Below are positions 23,109 through 33,635 of a DNA stretch of 64,000 bases, piece after piece. This stretch comes from RGIG4608 sp045631445 (GTDB lineage Bacteria > Bacillota > Clostridia > Oscillospirales > CAG-272). How positions within the stretch are numbered: the first letter of the stretch is position 1; every line of letters begins with the position of its first letter. The stretch lies in assembly GCA_045631445.1 (NCBI GenBank), contig JAZQUS010000067.1:33614-97613 (forward strand). The letters run 5' to 3'. A program made the position numbers and the translations under genes. Under the pieces are notes generated by a model that made no database searches, had not been told where the DNA came from, and saw only the letters and a list, made by a program, of their open reading frames with translations.

Positions 23109-24476
23109 ATGGAAATCAGTTTGTTTAAAAAATCTGAGCAGGTTTATTGGATTTGGCTTGCCTTAAAATTGAATAATCAAAATTCGGTATTTCAGCGATT
23201 GCTCGATATTTTTAACAACTCGCCATATGAAATCTATCGTGCAGATGAAAAAGTGTTGAAGCGCGCTGATTATTTATCCGAATTTCAAAGAAAATCCCTG
23301 CTTGACAAGAATATTGACGAAGCGGTTTCGATATATAATTATTGCAAGTGGAATAGGGTTGGCGTTCTTAACTATTGTGACGCTATGTATCCCGATTCAC
23401 TTAAGACAATGAAAAATCCGCCGATAATACTTTATTATCTTGGCAATTTACCTAATTTGAATAACAAGCTCTGCGTTTCTGTGGTTGGCACCCGAAAGAT
23501 GACGGAATACGGAATGCGTTCATGCTATAAATTAGCTTATGAGCTTGCATCTGCAGGTGCGGTTGTTATAAGCGGAATGGCACTCGGTATTGACAGTATT
23601 GCGCACGTTGGTGCTATTGCAGCCCGTGGCACGACTATTGCTGTGCTTGGATGCGGAATAGATGTTATTTATCCGAAGCAACACAGAACTTTAAGAAAAT
23701 ATATTTGTCAATACGGTGCGGTGATAACGGCTTATCATCCATCTTCGCCTGCATATAAAAATCATTTTCCTGAGAGAAATGCAATTATCAGTGCTCTTAG
23801 TGAGGGAACGCTCGTTGTTGAAGCACCTAAAAATAGCGGTGCACTTATTACGGCGGATCATGCTGCTGAACAGTCAAGAACTGTTTACGCTCTTCCCGGT
23901 AGCATTGAAGAACCGATGAGTGAAGGACCGAACTATCTAATAAAAAATGGCGCGGTTGCGATAACTGAAGCACGTGATATTCTTCACTATTATTTTGAAA
24001 ATCACTCGCGTCTTGTTGATCCCGTAAAGCTTCGTCAAGGTGAGCTTAGCTCAGATTTTGATAACGACATTCTCGACAAAATGGGTATTTCTGCAGATTG
24101 CGTAAGTAAGGGGCCAAAGGGTACTCCCAAGGCATTGCTTGAAAAACTCAATTATGAGATTAATAATAATGCAGAGCAGAATAGTGACTATTATTCAGCT
24201 CCTGCTATTAAAAAAATAAACGGTGATGAATCGATCACTCCTCCCAAAGAGGAGAAAATAAAAAAAGAGCCGGCTTTTGTTGATGAGAGTGTGTTAAGCA
24301 CTCTTTCTGAAACTGAAAGAAAAATATTTAATGAGCTACCTTGCGATAAGCCAACGTCAGTTGATGAGCTTGCAAGGGTGGGCTATCCCATCGGAACATT
24401 GATGGCAACGCTTACAGTCCTTGAAATTAAAGGGCTTATAAGCTCATTACCCGGTGGAATGTATATAAGAAAATAA
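23109..24476 (+). CDS. dprA: DNA processing protein DprA
   Basis: 455 residues. The N-terminal SAM-like helical region is followed by the Rossmann-like single-stranded DNA-binding domain (about 120-310) with VVGTRKMTEYG, VISGMALGIDSIAH, VLGCGIDVIYP, FPERNAIISALS and SGALITADHA. The C-terminal 70 residues are a winged-helix domain (ETERKIFNELP). DprA loads RecA on incoming DNA in transformation. It sits directly before topA, the usual order in Firmicutes. Confidence 0.96.
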   Translation: MEISLFKKSEQVYWIWLALKLNNQNSVFQRLLDIFNNSPYEIYRADEKVLKRADYLSEFQRKSLLDKNIDEAVSIYNYCKWNRVGVLNYCDAMYPDSLKTMKNPPIILYYLGNLPNLNNKLCVSVVGTRKMTEYGMRSCYKLAYELASAGAVVISGMALGIDSIAHVGAIAARGTTIAVLGCGIDVIYPKQHRTLRKYICQYGAVITAYHPSSPAYKNHFPERNAIISALSEGTLVVEAPKNSGALITADHAAEQSRTVYALPGSIEEPMSEGPNYLIKNGAVAITEARDILHYYFENHSRLVDPVKLRQGELSSDFDNDILDKMGISADCVSKGPKGTPKALLEKLNYEINNNAEQNSDYYSAPAIKKINGDESITPPKEEKIKKEPAFVDESVLSTLSETERKIFNELPCDKPTSVDELARVGYPIGTLMATLTVLEIKGLISSLPGGMYIRK

Positions 24477-24496
24477 TCGTTGTGAAAGGAATATAT

Positions 24497-26785
24497 ATGG
24501 CAAATCTTGTTATTGTTGAGTCACCTACAAAGGTGGGGGCTATAAAAAAATATCTTGGTTCAAACTATAAGGTTATTGCGTCAAAGGGACATTTGCGCGA
24601 CCTTCCCAAAAGCACACTTGGTGTTGATATTGAAAATGGATTTGAACCACATTATATAAATATTAGAGGTAAGGGTGACCTTATTAAAGAAATCAAAAAA
24701 GAGGCAAAGAGTGCTAAAAAAGTATTTCTTGCAACTGACCCTGACCGTGAGGGTGAGGCAATTGCTTGGCATCTTGCAAACGTGCTTGGAATTCCTGTTG
24801 AAAAGACCTTGCGTGTAAGCTTTAATGAAATTACACCAACAGTTGTAAAAGCATCTATCAAAGAGCCAAGAAATATTGATATGAATCTTGTTAACGCACA
24901 GCAGACAAGACGTCTTCTTGACAGAATTGTGGGCTATAAGATTAGTCCTCTTCTCTGGAAAACCGTTAAGAGCGGTCTTTCTGCAGGACGAGTTCAGTCC
25001 GTTGCAACAAGAATTCTTGTTGAAAGAGAAAATGAAATTGCGGCATTTGTTCCCGTTGAATATTGGACCATTGAAGCAGAGCTTCAAAATGCAGATAGAA
25101 AGAGCTTTACAGTTCGTTTCTACGGAGATGAAAATGGTAAGGTTAAGCTTACAAATGAAGCGGATGCACATGCGGTGCTTGATGCAATAAACAAAGGTGA
25201 ATTTACTGTTCAGTCCGTTAAAAGAGCTGAAAAACAGAAGCTTCCTGCACCTCCATTCACAACATCAACACTTCAACAGGAGGCATCCTATAAGCTTGGC
25301 TTTCAATCTGCACGTACAATGCGTGTAGCACAGGAACTTTACGAAGGTATTAACGTTGGCTCCGAATACGGTGGAGTTCAAGGTCTTATCACTTATATGA
25401 GAACTGACTCTCTTCGCATTTCCGACGAAGCGCAGAGCGCGGCAAAGGAATTTATCGTTGAGAAATACGGTGAGGAATATGCTCCCAAAGCACCTAGAAA
25501 GTTTAAGGCGGCTAAGAGTGCTCAGGATGCTCACGAAGCAATCAGACCGTCAAAGGTTGAACTTACTCCTGCACTTATAAGAAAGGCGCTTACTCCCGAT
25601 CAGTATAAGCTCTATAAATTGATTTGGGAAAGATTTGTTGCTTCTCAAATGCAATCCGCAAAGCTCAATACTGTTACTGCCGACTTCGTTAATAACGGAT
25701 ACGTTTTCCGTGCAAGTGGATATAGTGTTGCATTCCCAGGTTATATGGTGGTTTATGAAGCAACTGAAGAGGTAAGAGCATCATCGGATGATGTTGCAAT
25801 TGTAAAGGATATTCGTATTCCCACCCTCAAGGATGGCGAGGTACTCGAAATGCTTTCCGTTGCACCTGAACAGCATTTTACCGAAGCACCTCCGAGATAT
25901 ACAGAAGCTTCTCTTATTAAGTTCCTTGAGGAAAAGGGAATTGGTAGACCAAGTACCTATACTCCTATTATTACAACCATTCTTGCAAGAAATTACGTTC
26001 ATAGAGAGGGCAAGGCACTTGTACCCACTCAGCTTGGTACTCTTACTACAAAGCTTATGGAAGAGAATTTCAGCGATGTAGTTGATTATAAATTTACTGC
26101 AAACATGGAAACCGACCTCGACAAGATTGAAGCAGGTGAGCTTGAATATATCGATATGCTTGCGGATTTCTGGAAGGATTTTAAGATTGATCTTGCAAAG
26201 GCAGAGGAAAAGATTGGCTCTGAGGATATAAAGGTTCCCGTTGAAGAAACTGATATTATCTGCGATAAATGTGGATCAAAGATGGTGGTAAGAATGAGTA
26301 AATTCGGAAAATTTGCCGCTTGTCCTAACTTTCCCAAGTGCAGAAATACAAAGCCACTTACTCCTCCTGAGGAGCAAAAGATTGAGGAAAATAAAGAGCT
26401 TAAAAAGGAGATAGTTGCAGATTTCAAATGTGAAAAATGTGGTTCCGATATGGTTCTTCGTACCAGTAGATTTGGTTCATTTTACGCTTGTTCCAAATAT
26501 CCTGCTTGTAAATTTATCAAACCCATCACGAAGGAAATAGATGTTCCTTGTCCCAAGTGTGCAGGCAAGGTGATTACAAAATACGGTAAGAAAAAGACTG
26601 TTTTCTATAGCTGCGAAAATTATCCTAAATGTGATTTCTCAAGCTGGGATATGCCAACTGCAGAAAACTGTCCGGATTGCGGAAAAATGCTTTTTAGAAA
26701 GAAGGGCAAGGATCTTCTTATTTGTGCCGATAAGGATTGCGGATATAAGGTTGCTTGTGAGCCACTTAAGGAGCAGGACGAATAA
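24497..26785 (+). CDS. topA: DNA topoisomerase I
   Basis: Relaxes negative supercoils by single-strand passage. It has 762 residues from the ATG at 24497 (GAAAGGA upstream). The Toprim domain starts ANLVIVESPTKVGAIKKYLG and holds DPDREGEAIAWH. The nucleophilic tyrosine is near residue 300 in ITYMRTDS. Four C-terminal C4 zinc modules follow (CDKCGS, CEKCGS, CPKCAG, CPDCGK), one more than many relatives. The final base of its stop is the first base of trmFO. Confidence 0.97.
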   Translation: MANLVIVESPTKVGAIKKYLGSNYKVIASKGHLRDLPKSTLGVDIENGFEPHYINIRGKGDLIKEIKKEAKSAKKVFLATDPDREGEAIAWHLANVLGIPVEKTLRVSFNEITPTVVKASIKEPRNIDMNLVNAQQTRRLLDRIVGYKISPLLWKTVKSGLSAGRVQSVATRILVERENEIAAFVPVEYWTIEAELQNADRKSFTVRFYGDENGKVKLTNEADAHAVLDAINKGEFTVQSVKRAEKQKLPAPPFTTSTLQQEASYKLGFQSARTMRVAQELYEGINVGSEYGGVQGLITYMRTDSLRISDEAQSAAKEFIVEKYGEEYAPKAPRKFKAAKSAQDAHEAIRPSKVELTPALIRKALTPDQYKLYKLIWERFVASQMQSAKLNTVTADFVNNGYVFRASGYSVAFPGYMVVYEATEEVRASSDDVAIVKDIRIPTLKDGEVLEMLSVAPEQHFTEAPPRYTEASLIKFLEEKGIGRPSTYTPIITTILARNYVHREGKALVPTQLGTLTTKLMEENFSDVVDYKFTANMETDLDKIEAGELEYIDMLADFWKDFKIDLAKAEEKIGSEDIKVPVEETDIICDKCGSKMVVRMSKFGKFAACPNFPKCRNTKPLTPPEEQKIEENKELKKEIVADFKCEKCGSDMVLRTSRFGSFYACSKYPACKFIKPITKEIDVPCPKCAGKVITKYGKKKTVFYSCENYPKCDFSSWDMPTAENCPDCGKMLFRKKGKDLLICADKDCGYKVACEPLKEQDE

Positions 26786-28125
26786 TGAGTGAAAATAAAT
26801 TTGTAAACGTATATGGAGCAGGTCTTGCAGGATGTGAGGCAGCTTGGCAGATAGCACAGCGCGGTGTAAGGGTTAAGCTTTATGAAATGAAGCCCCATAA
26901 ATTTACACCTGCCCATCATTCAAATGGGTTTGCGGAGCTTGTTTGCTCAAACTCCTTGCGCTCCGATAGTGTTATCAATGCGGTTGGACTTCTTAAGGAA
27001 GAAATGCGCCGCATAGGTTCACTTATAATGGAAGCGGCAGAAAATACCAAAGTGCCTGCAGGCTCGGCTCTTGCTGTGGATAGAGAGCTTTTCTCTGCAT
27101 TTATAACAGAAAGAATTAAAAATCATCCGCTTATTGAGGTGATTGAGGGGGAGGTTTCATCGGTTAATCCTGATGAGATTACTGTTATTGCAACAGGGCC
27201 TCTTACAAGTGATAAAATGGCGGAATATATTGAAAATGAGCTTGGTTGCTCGGGACTTCATTTCTTTGATGCCGCAGCTCCCATAGTTGATTTTTCAAGC
27301 ATTAATATGGACGTTGCATTCTTTGCTTCGCGCTATGATAAGGGTGATGCGGACTATATCAACTGTCCTATGACAAAGGAGCAATACGACGCCTTTTATA
27401 CCGAGCTTGTTGGTGCAAAAGAGGCGGAAATTAAGGAATTTGACCGCGAGGAGCAGAAGAAAAAGCTCCAAGTTTTTGAGGGTTGTATGCCTGTTGAGGT
27501 AATGGCGAAGCGCGGATATGATACCCTTTGCTATGGACCTCTTAAGCCCGTTGGACTCGTTGACCCAAGAACTCAAAAGGAGTCCTTTGCGGTTGTTCAA
27601 CTTCGTAAGGAAAATAAAGAGGGAACTATGTATAACCTCGTTGGTTTCCAAACTCACCTTACTTTCCCTGAGCAGAGAAGAGTGTTTAGAATGATACCGG
27701 GTCTTGAAAATGCAGAGTTTTTGAGATATGGAATTATGCATAGAAATACCTATCTTAACTCACCCGGACTTCTTAAAAACGATTACTCAATGATTAAAAA
27801 TCCCAATATCTTCTTTGCAGGTCAGATGACGGGTGTTGAAGGTTATATCGAGAGTGCGGGAAGCGGTCTTGTTGCAGGTATAAATGCTGCTGCGAGAGCT
27901 TTGGGAGAAGATGGAGTTGAATTTCCCGAAACTACAATGATTGGCTCAATGGCTAATTACGTTCAAAATGGTTCTATGGGTAAATTCGTGCCTATGAACG
28001 CAAACTTTGGAATTATCAAACCCCTTGAATATAGAGTAAAGGGTGGAAAGAGTGCAAAGAATGAGGTAATCTCAAATCGCGCACTTGAAGCGATTGATGC
28101 GGTAATTTCAAAAATGAAAAAATAA
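26785..28125 (+). CDS. trmFO: Methylenetetrahydrofolate-tRNA-(uracil-5-)-methyltransferase
   Basis: Makes m5U54 in the T-loop of tRNA using methylenetetrahydrofolate and FADH2. It has 446 residues. The FAD-binding GAGLAGCEAAW is at the N-terminus, followed by HSNGFAELVCSNSLRSD, GCMPVEVMAKRG and QMTGVEGYIESAGSGLVAG. It overlaps the topA stop by one base, the conserved topA-trmFO pairing of Firmicutes. Confidence 0.97.
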   Translation: MSENKFVNVYGAGLAGCEAAWQIAQRGVRVKLYEMKPHKFTPAHHSNGFAELVCSNSLRSDSVINAVGLLKEEMRRIGSLIMEAAENTKVPAGSALAVDRELFSAFITERIKNHPLIEVIEGEVSSVNPDEITVIATGPLTSDKMAEYIENELGCSGLHFFDAAAPIVDFSSINMDVAFFASRYDKGDADYINCPMTKEQYDAFYTELVGAKEAEIKEFDREEQKKKLQVFEGCMPVEVMAKRGYDTLCYGPLKPVGLVDPRTQKESFAVVQLRKENKEGTMYNLVGFQTHLTFPEQRRVFRMIPGLENAEFLRYGIMHRNTYLNSPGLLKNDYSMIKNPNIFFAGQMTGVEGYIESAGSGLVAGINAAARALGEDGVEFPETTMIGSMANYVQNGSMGKFVPMNANFGIIKPLEYRVKGGKSAKNEVISNRALEAIDAVISKMKK

Positions 28126-28141
28126 GGGAGGAGTGTTAGTA

Positions 28142-28855
28142 ATGCAGAATACCAATCTTTGTGAGCTTGAAGAAAAGCTCGGATATAAATTTAAAAATAT
28201 TCAATACTTGGAAACTGCGCTTACACATTCCTCGTATTCTAATGAATTGAAGCTCAAGGGCAAGATTGTTGAATGTAACGAGCGTCTTGAATTTCTTGGT
28301 GACAGTGTGCTTTCAATTATTGCCGCTAACTATCTTTTTAATAAATATCCTACCTCTCCCGAGGGAGAGCTTACGCGTCGTCGCGCGGTAATCGTTTGCC
28401 GTGATGCGCTTTCGTCGTATGCCAAAAGCTTGAATCTTGGTGACTTCCTTTTCCTTGGAAACGGTGAAGAGAAGAATAACGCAAGGGAGCGTAAATCTTT
28501 GCTTGAAAATACCTTTGAAGCGCTTATGGGTGCCATTTATCTTGACGGACAAGCAAATAGAATGGAGATTATTTTCAATCTCGTTTATCCATTTTTTGAA
28601 GCAGAGCTTCATGCATGGGAAGAGGGCAAGATTGTTAAGGATTATAAATCCGAGCTTCAGCAGATGATTCAGCAATCTGGTGTTGATACACTTTCTTATG
28701 CTATCGTTGGGTCAAGCGGACCTGACCACGAAAAAATTTTTGAGGTTGAGGCGCGCCTTAACTCTAACATCGTTGGTAGAGGAACAGGAAAAACCAAGCG
28801 CGAGGCAGAGCAGAATGCCGCCAAAGAAGCATTGGCTCTTTTTGGTGAAATATAA
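28142..28855 (+). CDS. rnc: Ribonuclease III
   Basis: Cuts double-stranded RNA in rRNA maturation and mRNA decay. The ATG at 28142 lies 10 bases after GGGAGG; a GTG at 28133 overlaps the SD and was rejected. It has 237 residues. The catalytic signature is CNERLEFLGDSVLS and the second acidic cluster is NTFEALMGAIYLD. The C-terminal double-stranded RNA-binding domain starts near 165 (DYKSELQQM) and ends KREAEQNAAKEAL. Confidence 0.97.
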   Translation: MQNTNLCELEEKLGYKFKNIQYLETALTHSSYSNELKLKGKIVECNERLEFLGDSVLSIIAANYLFNKYPTSPEGELTRRRAVIVCRDALSSYAKSLNLGDFLFLGNGEEKNNARERKSLLENTFEALMGAIYLDGQANRMEIIFNLVYPFFEAELHAWEEGKIVKDYKSELQQMIQQSGVDTLSYAIVGSSGPDHEKIFEVEARLNSNIVGRGTGKTKREAEQNAAKEALALFGEI

Positions 28856-28871
28856 TTGAATTTGAAGAATT

Positions 28872-28912
28872 GGAATCGTGTTTTTTACCCGATTCCCTTT
28901 CTTGCTTTTTAA
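28872..28912 (+). terminator. Weak terminator-like hairpin after rnc
   Basis: GGAATCG (28872-28878) pairs with CGATTCC (28890-28896), followed by CTTTCTTGCTTTTT. The weak tail suggests partial read-through to the radical SAM gene. Confidence 0.5.
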
Positions 28913-28951
28913 AGAACATAAAAAATGGCAAAGAAAGGAGAAAAAAGTCGA

Positions 28952-29965
28952 ATGAGACACATAAATATACCGATTTTTATACCCCATTTGGGTTGCCCAA
29001 ATATGTGCGTTTTTTGTAATCAGCGCTCTATTTCTGGCAAGATAAATTTTGATATTTCAAGGGTTGAAAACGAGATTGAAGAATCACTTTCAACTACAAA
29101 TGGTGAAGATTTTGTTGAGATTGCATTCTTTGGTGGCTCTTTTACGGGCATTGATAGAAAATTGATGTGTGACTTGCTCTCCATTGCTCAAAAATATATT
29201 GATGAGGGCAGGGCTTCGTCAATTCGTCTTTCCACTCGTCCCGATTATATTGACGATGAAATTCTGGATATTTTATCATCATATTCGGTTGGTACCATTG
29301 AGCTTGGACTTCAAAGTATGGATGATGAAGTCCTTCAAAAAACCAAGCGTGGACATACCGCTAAATGTGCTGAAAATGCTTGTAAAATGATAAAGGAACG
29401 CGGATTTTCACTCATTGGTCAGATGATGATTGGACTTCCAAGCTCCACAGTTGAAAAGGAAATTTACACCGCAAAAAAACTTTGTGAAATGGGGGCGGAC
29501 GGAGCAAGAATTTATCCAACGGTTGTGTTTTATCAAACAGAACTTTGCGATATGATGCAAAGTGGAGTTTACGCAGCACTTTCTAACGAAGATGCAGTCG
29601 AAAGAACAAAAGAAGCACTTAAAATATTTGTTGAAAACGATGTCCCGTGTATAAGAGTCGGACTTCAATCGGGTGAAAATTTATCCGATGAAACTCACGT
29701 TGCAGGTGGAGCAAATCATTCTGCTATTGGTGAGATGGCAATGAGTGCTCTTTATTTTGACAAAATTTGCGAAGAGCTTGACAAAATTGATATAGAGAAA
29801 ATGCCACAAAATATAAATATTTTGTGCGCAAAAGGTGAAATTTCAAAAATTGTTGGTCAAAAACGCAAAAATATTGAAAAAATTTGCCAAAAATATGCAA
29901 TAAAGAGAGCAAAAGTTCTTGAAAAAAATGAACTTTTGAGTTATAATATAATAATAGATTTTTAG
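28952..29965 (+). CDS. Radical SAM protein, Elp3/YhcC-like
   Basis: 337 residues from the ATG at 28952, whose GGAG lies 11 bases upstream. The cluster motif is CPNMCVFCNQRSISG, then FFGGSFTGID, STRPDYI and ELGLQSMDDEVL, as in the Elp3-like family that sits between rnc and smc in many Clostridia. The 4Fe-4S cluster would generate a deoxyadenosyl radical. No acetyltransferase domain is fused, so it is shorter than Elp3. The substrate is unknown; RNA modification is an inference from family and context. Confidence 0.88.
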   Translation: MRHINIPIFIPHLGCPNMCVFCNQRSISGKINFDISRVENEIEESLSTTNGEDFVEIAFFGGSFTGIDRKLMCDLLSIAQKYIDEGRASSIRLSTRPDYIDDEILDILSSYSVGTIELGLQSMDDEVLQKTKRGHTAKCAENACKMIKERGFSLIGQMMIGLPSSTVEKEIYTAKKLCEMGADGARIYPTVVFYQTELCDMMQSGVYAALSNEDAVERTKEALKIFVENDVPCIRVGLQSGENLSDETHVAGGANHSAIGEMAMSALYFDKICEELDKIDIEKMPQNINILCAKGEISKIVGQKRKNIEKICQKYAIKRAKVLEKNELLSYNIIIDF

Positions 29966-30002
29966 TTTTATTAATATATCCTGAAAAAAGGAGGATATTG
30001 CT

Positions 30003-33000
30003 TTGTATTTAAAGAGTCTTGAAATGCAGGGATTTAAGTCTTTCCCCGATAAAACCAAGCTTACGTTTGAACACGGCGCAACTGTAATCGTTGGTCCTAA
30101 CGGAAGCGGAAAATCAAATATTTCCGACGCTATGCGATGGGTACTTGGTGAGATTTCATCAAAGAGCTTGCGTGGTAGCAAGATGGAGGACGTTATCTTT
30201 GGCGGTGCGGATTCCCGTAAGCCAATGGGCTTTGCTGAGGTTTCTGTTACTTTTGATAACACAGATCCCGAAAATCGTCTTGACGCGCCCTATGATGAGG
30301 TTATCGTAACAAGAAGATATTATCGCTCGGGTGAGAGTGAATACTTTATAAACAAAAGAGCAGTTCGTCTTCGTGACATTTACGAGTTATTTATGAATAC
30401 AGGTATCGGACGCGAAGGCTATTCAATTATCGGTCAGGGTAAGATTGCGGAAATTATTTCTCGTAAGAGTGAAGATCGAAGAAGCATTTTCGAGGATGCT
30501 TCGGGTATTGCCAAATTCCGTCATAAGAAGACCGAGAGTGAAAGAAAGCTCGCACAGACCGAGGACAATATGACTCGTATCAACGATATTTTAGTTGAGA
30601 TAAGCTCGCAGGTTGGACCTCTTGAAAAGGAAGCAGAAAAGGCAAAACGCGCAATTGAGCTTCTCGAAACAAAGAAGAAGGTTGACGTTCAGCTTTGGTT
30701 TTTTGATACCGAAAAATACAGAAACGATATCGCACGAGTTGAGGCACTTTATAAGCAGTCCTCATTTGAGCTTGCAACAGCTGAAGAAGCTATCGCTAAC
30801 TTTGAAGCGCAAAGAGATCATCTTATGGAGGTTTCTCAAAGCAATAGATATGAGTCGGAGAAATTGCTCACTCAAATTCACGCACAAACTGATATAAACC
30901 ATAAACTCGAAAGCACATATCGTGTAAATGAAAATGATGCTTTGCATATTCAAGCGCTCATTGATGCAACCGGTGAAACAAAAGCACAAATTCGTGCATC
31001 CATCGAGGCGGAGAATAAGCAGATTGAAAATCACCTTGCAAAAATTGAGCAGATAAAGGCAGAGGCAAAATTAAAATTCAAGGAGCACGATGAAGCTGAA
31101 GACGAAATTGACCGTCTTGAAAAAGAAATTGCTCAGCTTGAAAAAGAAATTGCAACCGCTTTTGAGGATATGCGTTCACTTGAAGCGGAGGAAATGCAAC
31201 TTAAGGTTCGTCTTTCCGTTATCGAAAATGCAAAGAGCACCGATAGTGACAAGAATAATACACTTGTTGCCGAAATGCAGGAGTACGCACGCATTGACGA
31301 TGAGCTTACAAAGAGCCAAAAGCAAGTTCAACGAACAGTTGACGATTATAATGCAGATATAGAAAAGAGTGATGAAAAGATTTCGGAGCTTGACGATAAT
31401 TTGCAAAGAATTATTCAGCAGAAGGAAGGCGTTGACGATGAACTTACACAAAAGAAGTTCGCGTTGCAGTCCACAAAGCAGAGAATTGATACATATAAGG
31501 CTATGGATGATCAGTTTGAAGGGTACAATAATAGCGTGCGCTTCATTATGAAGTCTTATAGTGAGGGTAAGCTTACAAATCCTGATGGCACAAGCATTGG
31601 CAAAATCCACGGTCCTATCTCTAAACTTATTTCTGTTGACGAAAAGTATGTAATTGCGGTTGAAACGTCACTTGGCGCGTCAATTCAGAATATCGTTGTT
31701 GAAAACGAAAACGTTGCAAAGGCGGCTATGCTCTCTCTTAAAAAGAACGAGCAGGGTCGAGCAACCTTTATGCCAATCACGGCTATCAAAGCACCCACTA
31801 TTTCGCAGGAGATGAAGGATGCTTCGGGCTTCAAAGGATTTATTGCATTCGCGGATGATCTTGTAAGCACAAAGAGTGAATATATGAATATCGTTTCATA
31901 TATGCTTGGTCGAATTGCAGTTTTTGATAATATCGATAACGCGACCGAAATGGCAAAGGCACTTAAATATAAGGTTCGTGCAATCACTCTTGACGGTCAG
32001 CAGATTAATGTCGGCGGTTCGTTTACGGGTGGTTCAGTTAAGCACGGACAGAGCATTTTGTCCCGCGCAGGTGAGATTAAAAAGCTTGAAGATGAGTGCG
32101 TAAAGCTTGAAGCAAACGTAAATAAGATTGCACAAACTCAAAAGGAACTTGGCTCTGAAGTTGAAAAAATCGAACGCGAAATCAAAGCACTTGAGGATAG
32201 AAAAAAGATTATCGCACTTATGGCGGGAAGTGAAAACACTAAGCTTCAGCAGATAAATGCGAAAATCGATGCTAATAAAACTCTTATGGATAAGCTCCAG
32301 GAGGATTATGACAACATCGTTAAGATGCGTGAGCGCTATGAGGAGGATTTTGCAACTCTTACAGAGCAGATTGCTTCTTATGATGAAAAGATTTCTGCGA
32401 TTTCTGAAATCAGAAGTGATAAGGATGTTAAGAAGAACGAGCTTATCGACAAAAAGGAAGAGCTTTCCGCTAATTTGACTGCAATTTATATTCGTATCAA
32501 TGAACTTCAAAAGGATATTGAAACCGAAAATATTCTTATCGAAAAGAGCAGAGAGCATATCGATGCACTTAAGGAAGATATTGAAGGTCAGGACGAAAGA
32601 GTTAAAGAATATCGCGAAAATCTTATTTCTCTTGAAGAAGCAAGAAAAGAAAATCGCGAAAAGCTTGCAGAAGGTGAAAAGGCACTTGCAGAGCTTAATT
32701 CCGAGCGAGCTCGTCTTGAAGAAAATGGTACTGAATACGAAAGAAGAATTAATGCAATTAATGCGAAAATTAAAGAAAAGACGTCTTATAAGGACGATAT
32801 TTTCAGAGAAAATTCCGTTAATGAGCATAAGCTTGAAAATCTTAAAAATGAATATGATAAGCTTTCTTCAAAGCTTTGGGATGATCACGAGCTTACAAGA
32901 AATCAGGCAATGGAGCTTGGTTATGAGGCAATTACTGCAGAGGAGCGTCCCGCTCTTGCTAAACTTCAAACCGAGTGCAAGAATAAACTCCGCGCGATTG

Positions 33001-33635
33001 GTCACGTTGACCTTGATGCCGTGAATAAATATAAAGAGGTTAAGGAACGCTACGATTATATGGATAAGCAAATCCGCGACCTTACCGCATCAAAGGCAGA
33101 GCTTGAAAAGATTATTTCTCAGCTTGATGGTGAAATGAAGGCATCGTTTATTGAGTCGTTCAATAAAATCAACGAAAACTTCAATCGTGTATTTGTTGAG
33201 CTTTTCGGTGGTGGATATGCAGAGCTTCAACTTACAGACCCCGAGGACGTGCTTAATTGCGGTATTGAAATTAAAGCCGCACCTCCCGGAAAGATTATCA
33301 AAAATCTTATGCAGCTTTCAGGTGGTGAGCAGGCATTTATTGCTATCGCACTCTTCTTTGCGGTTCTTCAGGTTAATCCCTCGCCGTTCTGTATCCTTGA
33401 CGAAATTGAGGCAGCCCTTGACGAAGCAAACGTTTCAAGATTTTCTGAATACATCAAAAAATATACGGGCGGAACACAGTTCATTCTTATCACGCATAGA
33501 CGTGGTACTATGGAAAGTGCAAACCGTCTTTACGGTGTTACAATGCCCGAACACGGCATTTCAAAGATACTTTCTTTGAATGTTGCCGATATTGCTAAAA
33601 AGAAAGAAGGAGATTGGGATGGGATTTTTGGATAA
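30003..33635 (+). CDS. smc: Chromosome segregation protein SMC
   Basis: 1210 residues from a TTG start, chosen because AAAGGAGG ends 8 bases before it and MYLKSLEMQGFKSFPDKT is the invariant N-terminus. Walker A is GPNGSGKSN (about 32-40). Long coiled coils flank the hinge (about 510-680, with DGTSIGKIHGPISKLI and GGSFTGGS). The C-terminal head has LSGGEQAFIA and FCILDEIEAALDE. SMC dimers extrude DNA loops with ScpAB. The stop overlaps ftsY by 17 bases. Confidence 0.98.
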   Translation: MYLKSLEMQGFKSFPDKTKLTFEHGATVIVGPNGSGKSNISDAMRWVLGEISSKSLRGSKMEDVIFGGADSRKPMGFAEVSVTFDNTDPENRLDAPYDEVIVTRRYYRSGESEYFINKRAVRLRDIYELFMNTGIGREGYSIIGQGKIAEIISRKSEDRRSIFEDASGIAKFRHKKTESERKLAQTEDNMTRINDILVEISSQVGPLEKEAEKAKRAIELLETKKKVDVQLWFFDTEKYRNDIARVEALYKQSSFELATAEEAIANFEAQRDHLMEVSQSNRYESEKLLTQIHAQTDINHKLESTYRVNENDALHIQALIDATGETKAQIRASIEAENKQIENHLAKIEQIKAEAKLKFKEHDEAEDEIDRLEKEIAQLEKEIATAFEDMRSLEAEEMQLKVRLSVIENAKSTDSDKNNTLVAEMQEYARIDDELTKSQKQVQRTVDDYNADIEKSDEKISELDDNLQRIIQQKEGVDDELTQKKFALQSTKQRIDTYKAMDDQFEGYNNSVRFIMKSYSEGKLTNPDGTSIGKIHGPISKLISVDEKYVIAVETSLGASIQNIVVENENVAKAAMLSLKKNEQGRATFMPITAIKAPTISQEMKDASGFKGFIAFADDLVSTKSEYMNIVSYMLGRIAVFDNIDNATEMAKALKYKVRAITLDGQQINVGGSFTGGSVKHGQSILSRAGEIKKLEDECVKLEANVNKIAQTQKELGSEVEKIEREIKALEDRKKIIALMAGSENTKLQQINAKIDANKTLMDKLQEDYDNIVKMRERYEEDFATLTEQIASYDEKISAISEIRSDKDVKKNELIDKKEELSANLTAIYIRINELQKDIETENILIEKSREHIDALKEDIEGQDERVKEYRENLISLEEARKENREKLAEGEKALAELNSERARLEENGTEYERRINAINAKIKEKTSYKDDIFRENSVNEHKLENLKNEYDKLSSKLWDDHELTRNQAMELGYEAITAEERPALAKLQTECKNKLRAIGHVDLDAVNKYKEVKERYDYMDKQIRDLTASKAELEKIISQLDGEMKASFIESFNKINENFNRVFVELFGGGYAELQLTDPEDVLNCGIEIKAAPPGKIIKNLMQLSGGEQAFIAIALFFAVLQVNPSPFCILDEIEAALDEANVSRFSEYIKKYTGGTQFILITHRRGTMESANRLYGVTMPEHGISKILSLNVADIAKKKEGDWDGIFG

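Noticed and set aside
32034..32828. 264-residue open frame antisense to smc
   Set aside because: It lies wholly within the SMC coiled-coil coding region; its Phe/Ile/Leu-rich content is the usual reverse reading of Glu/Lys-rich coils.
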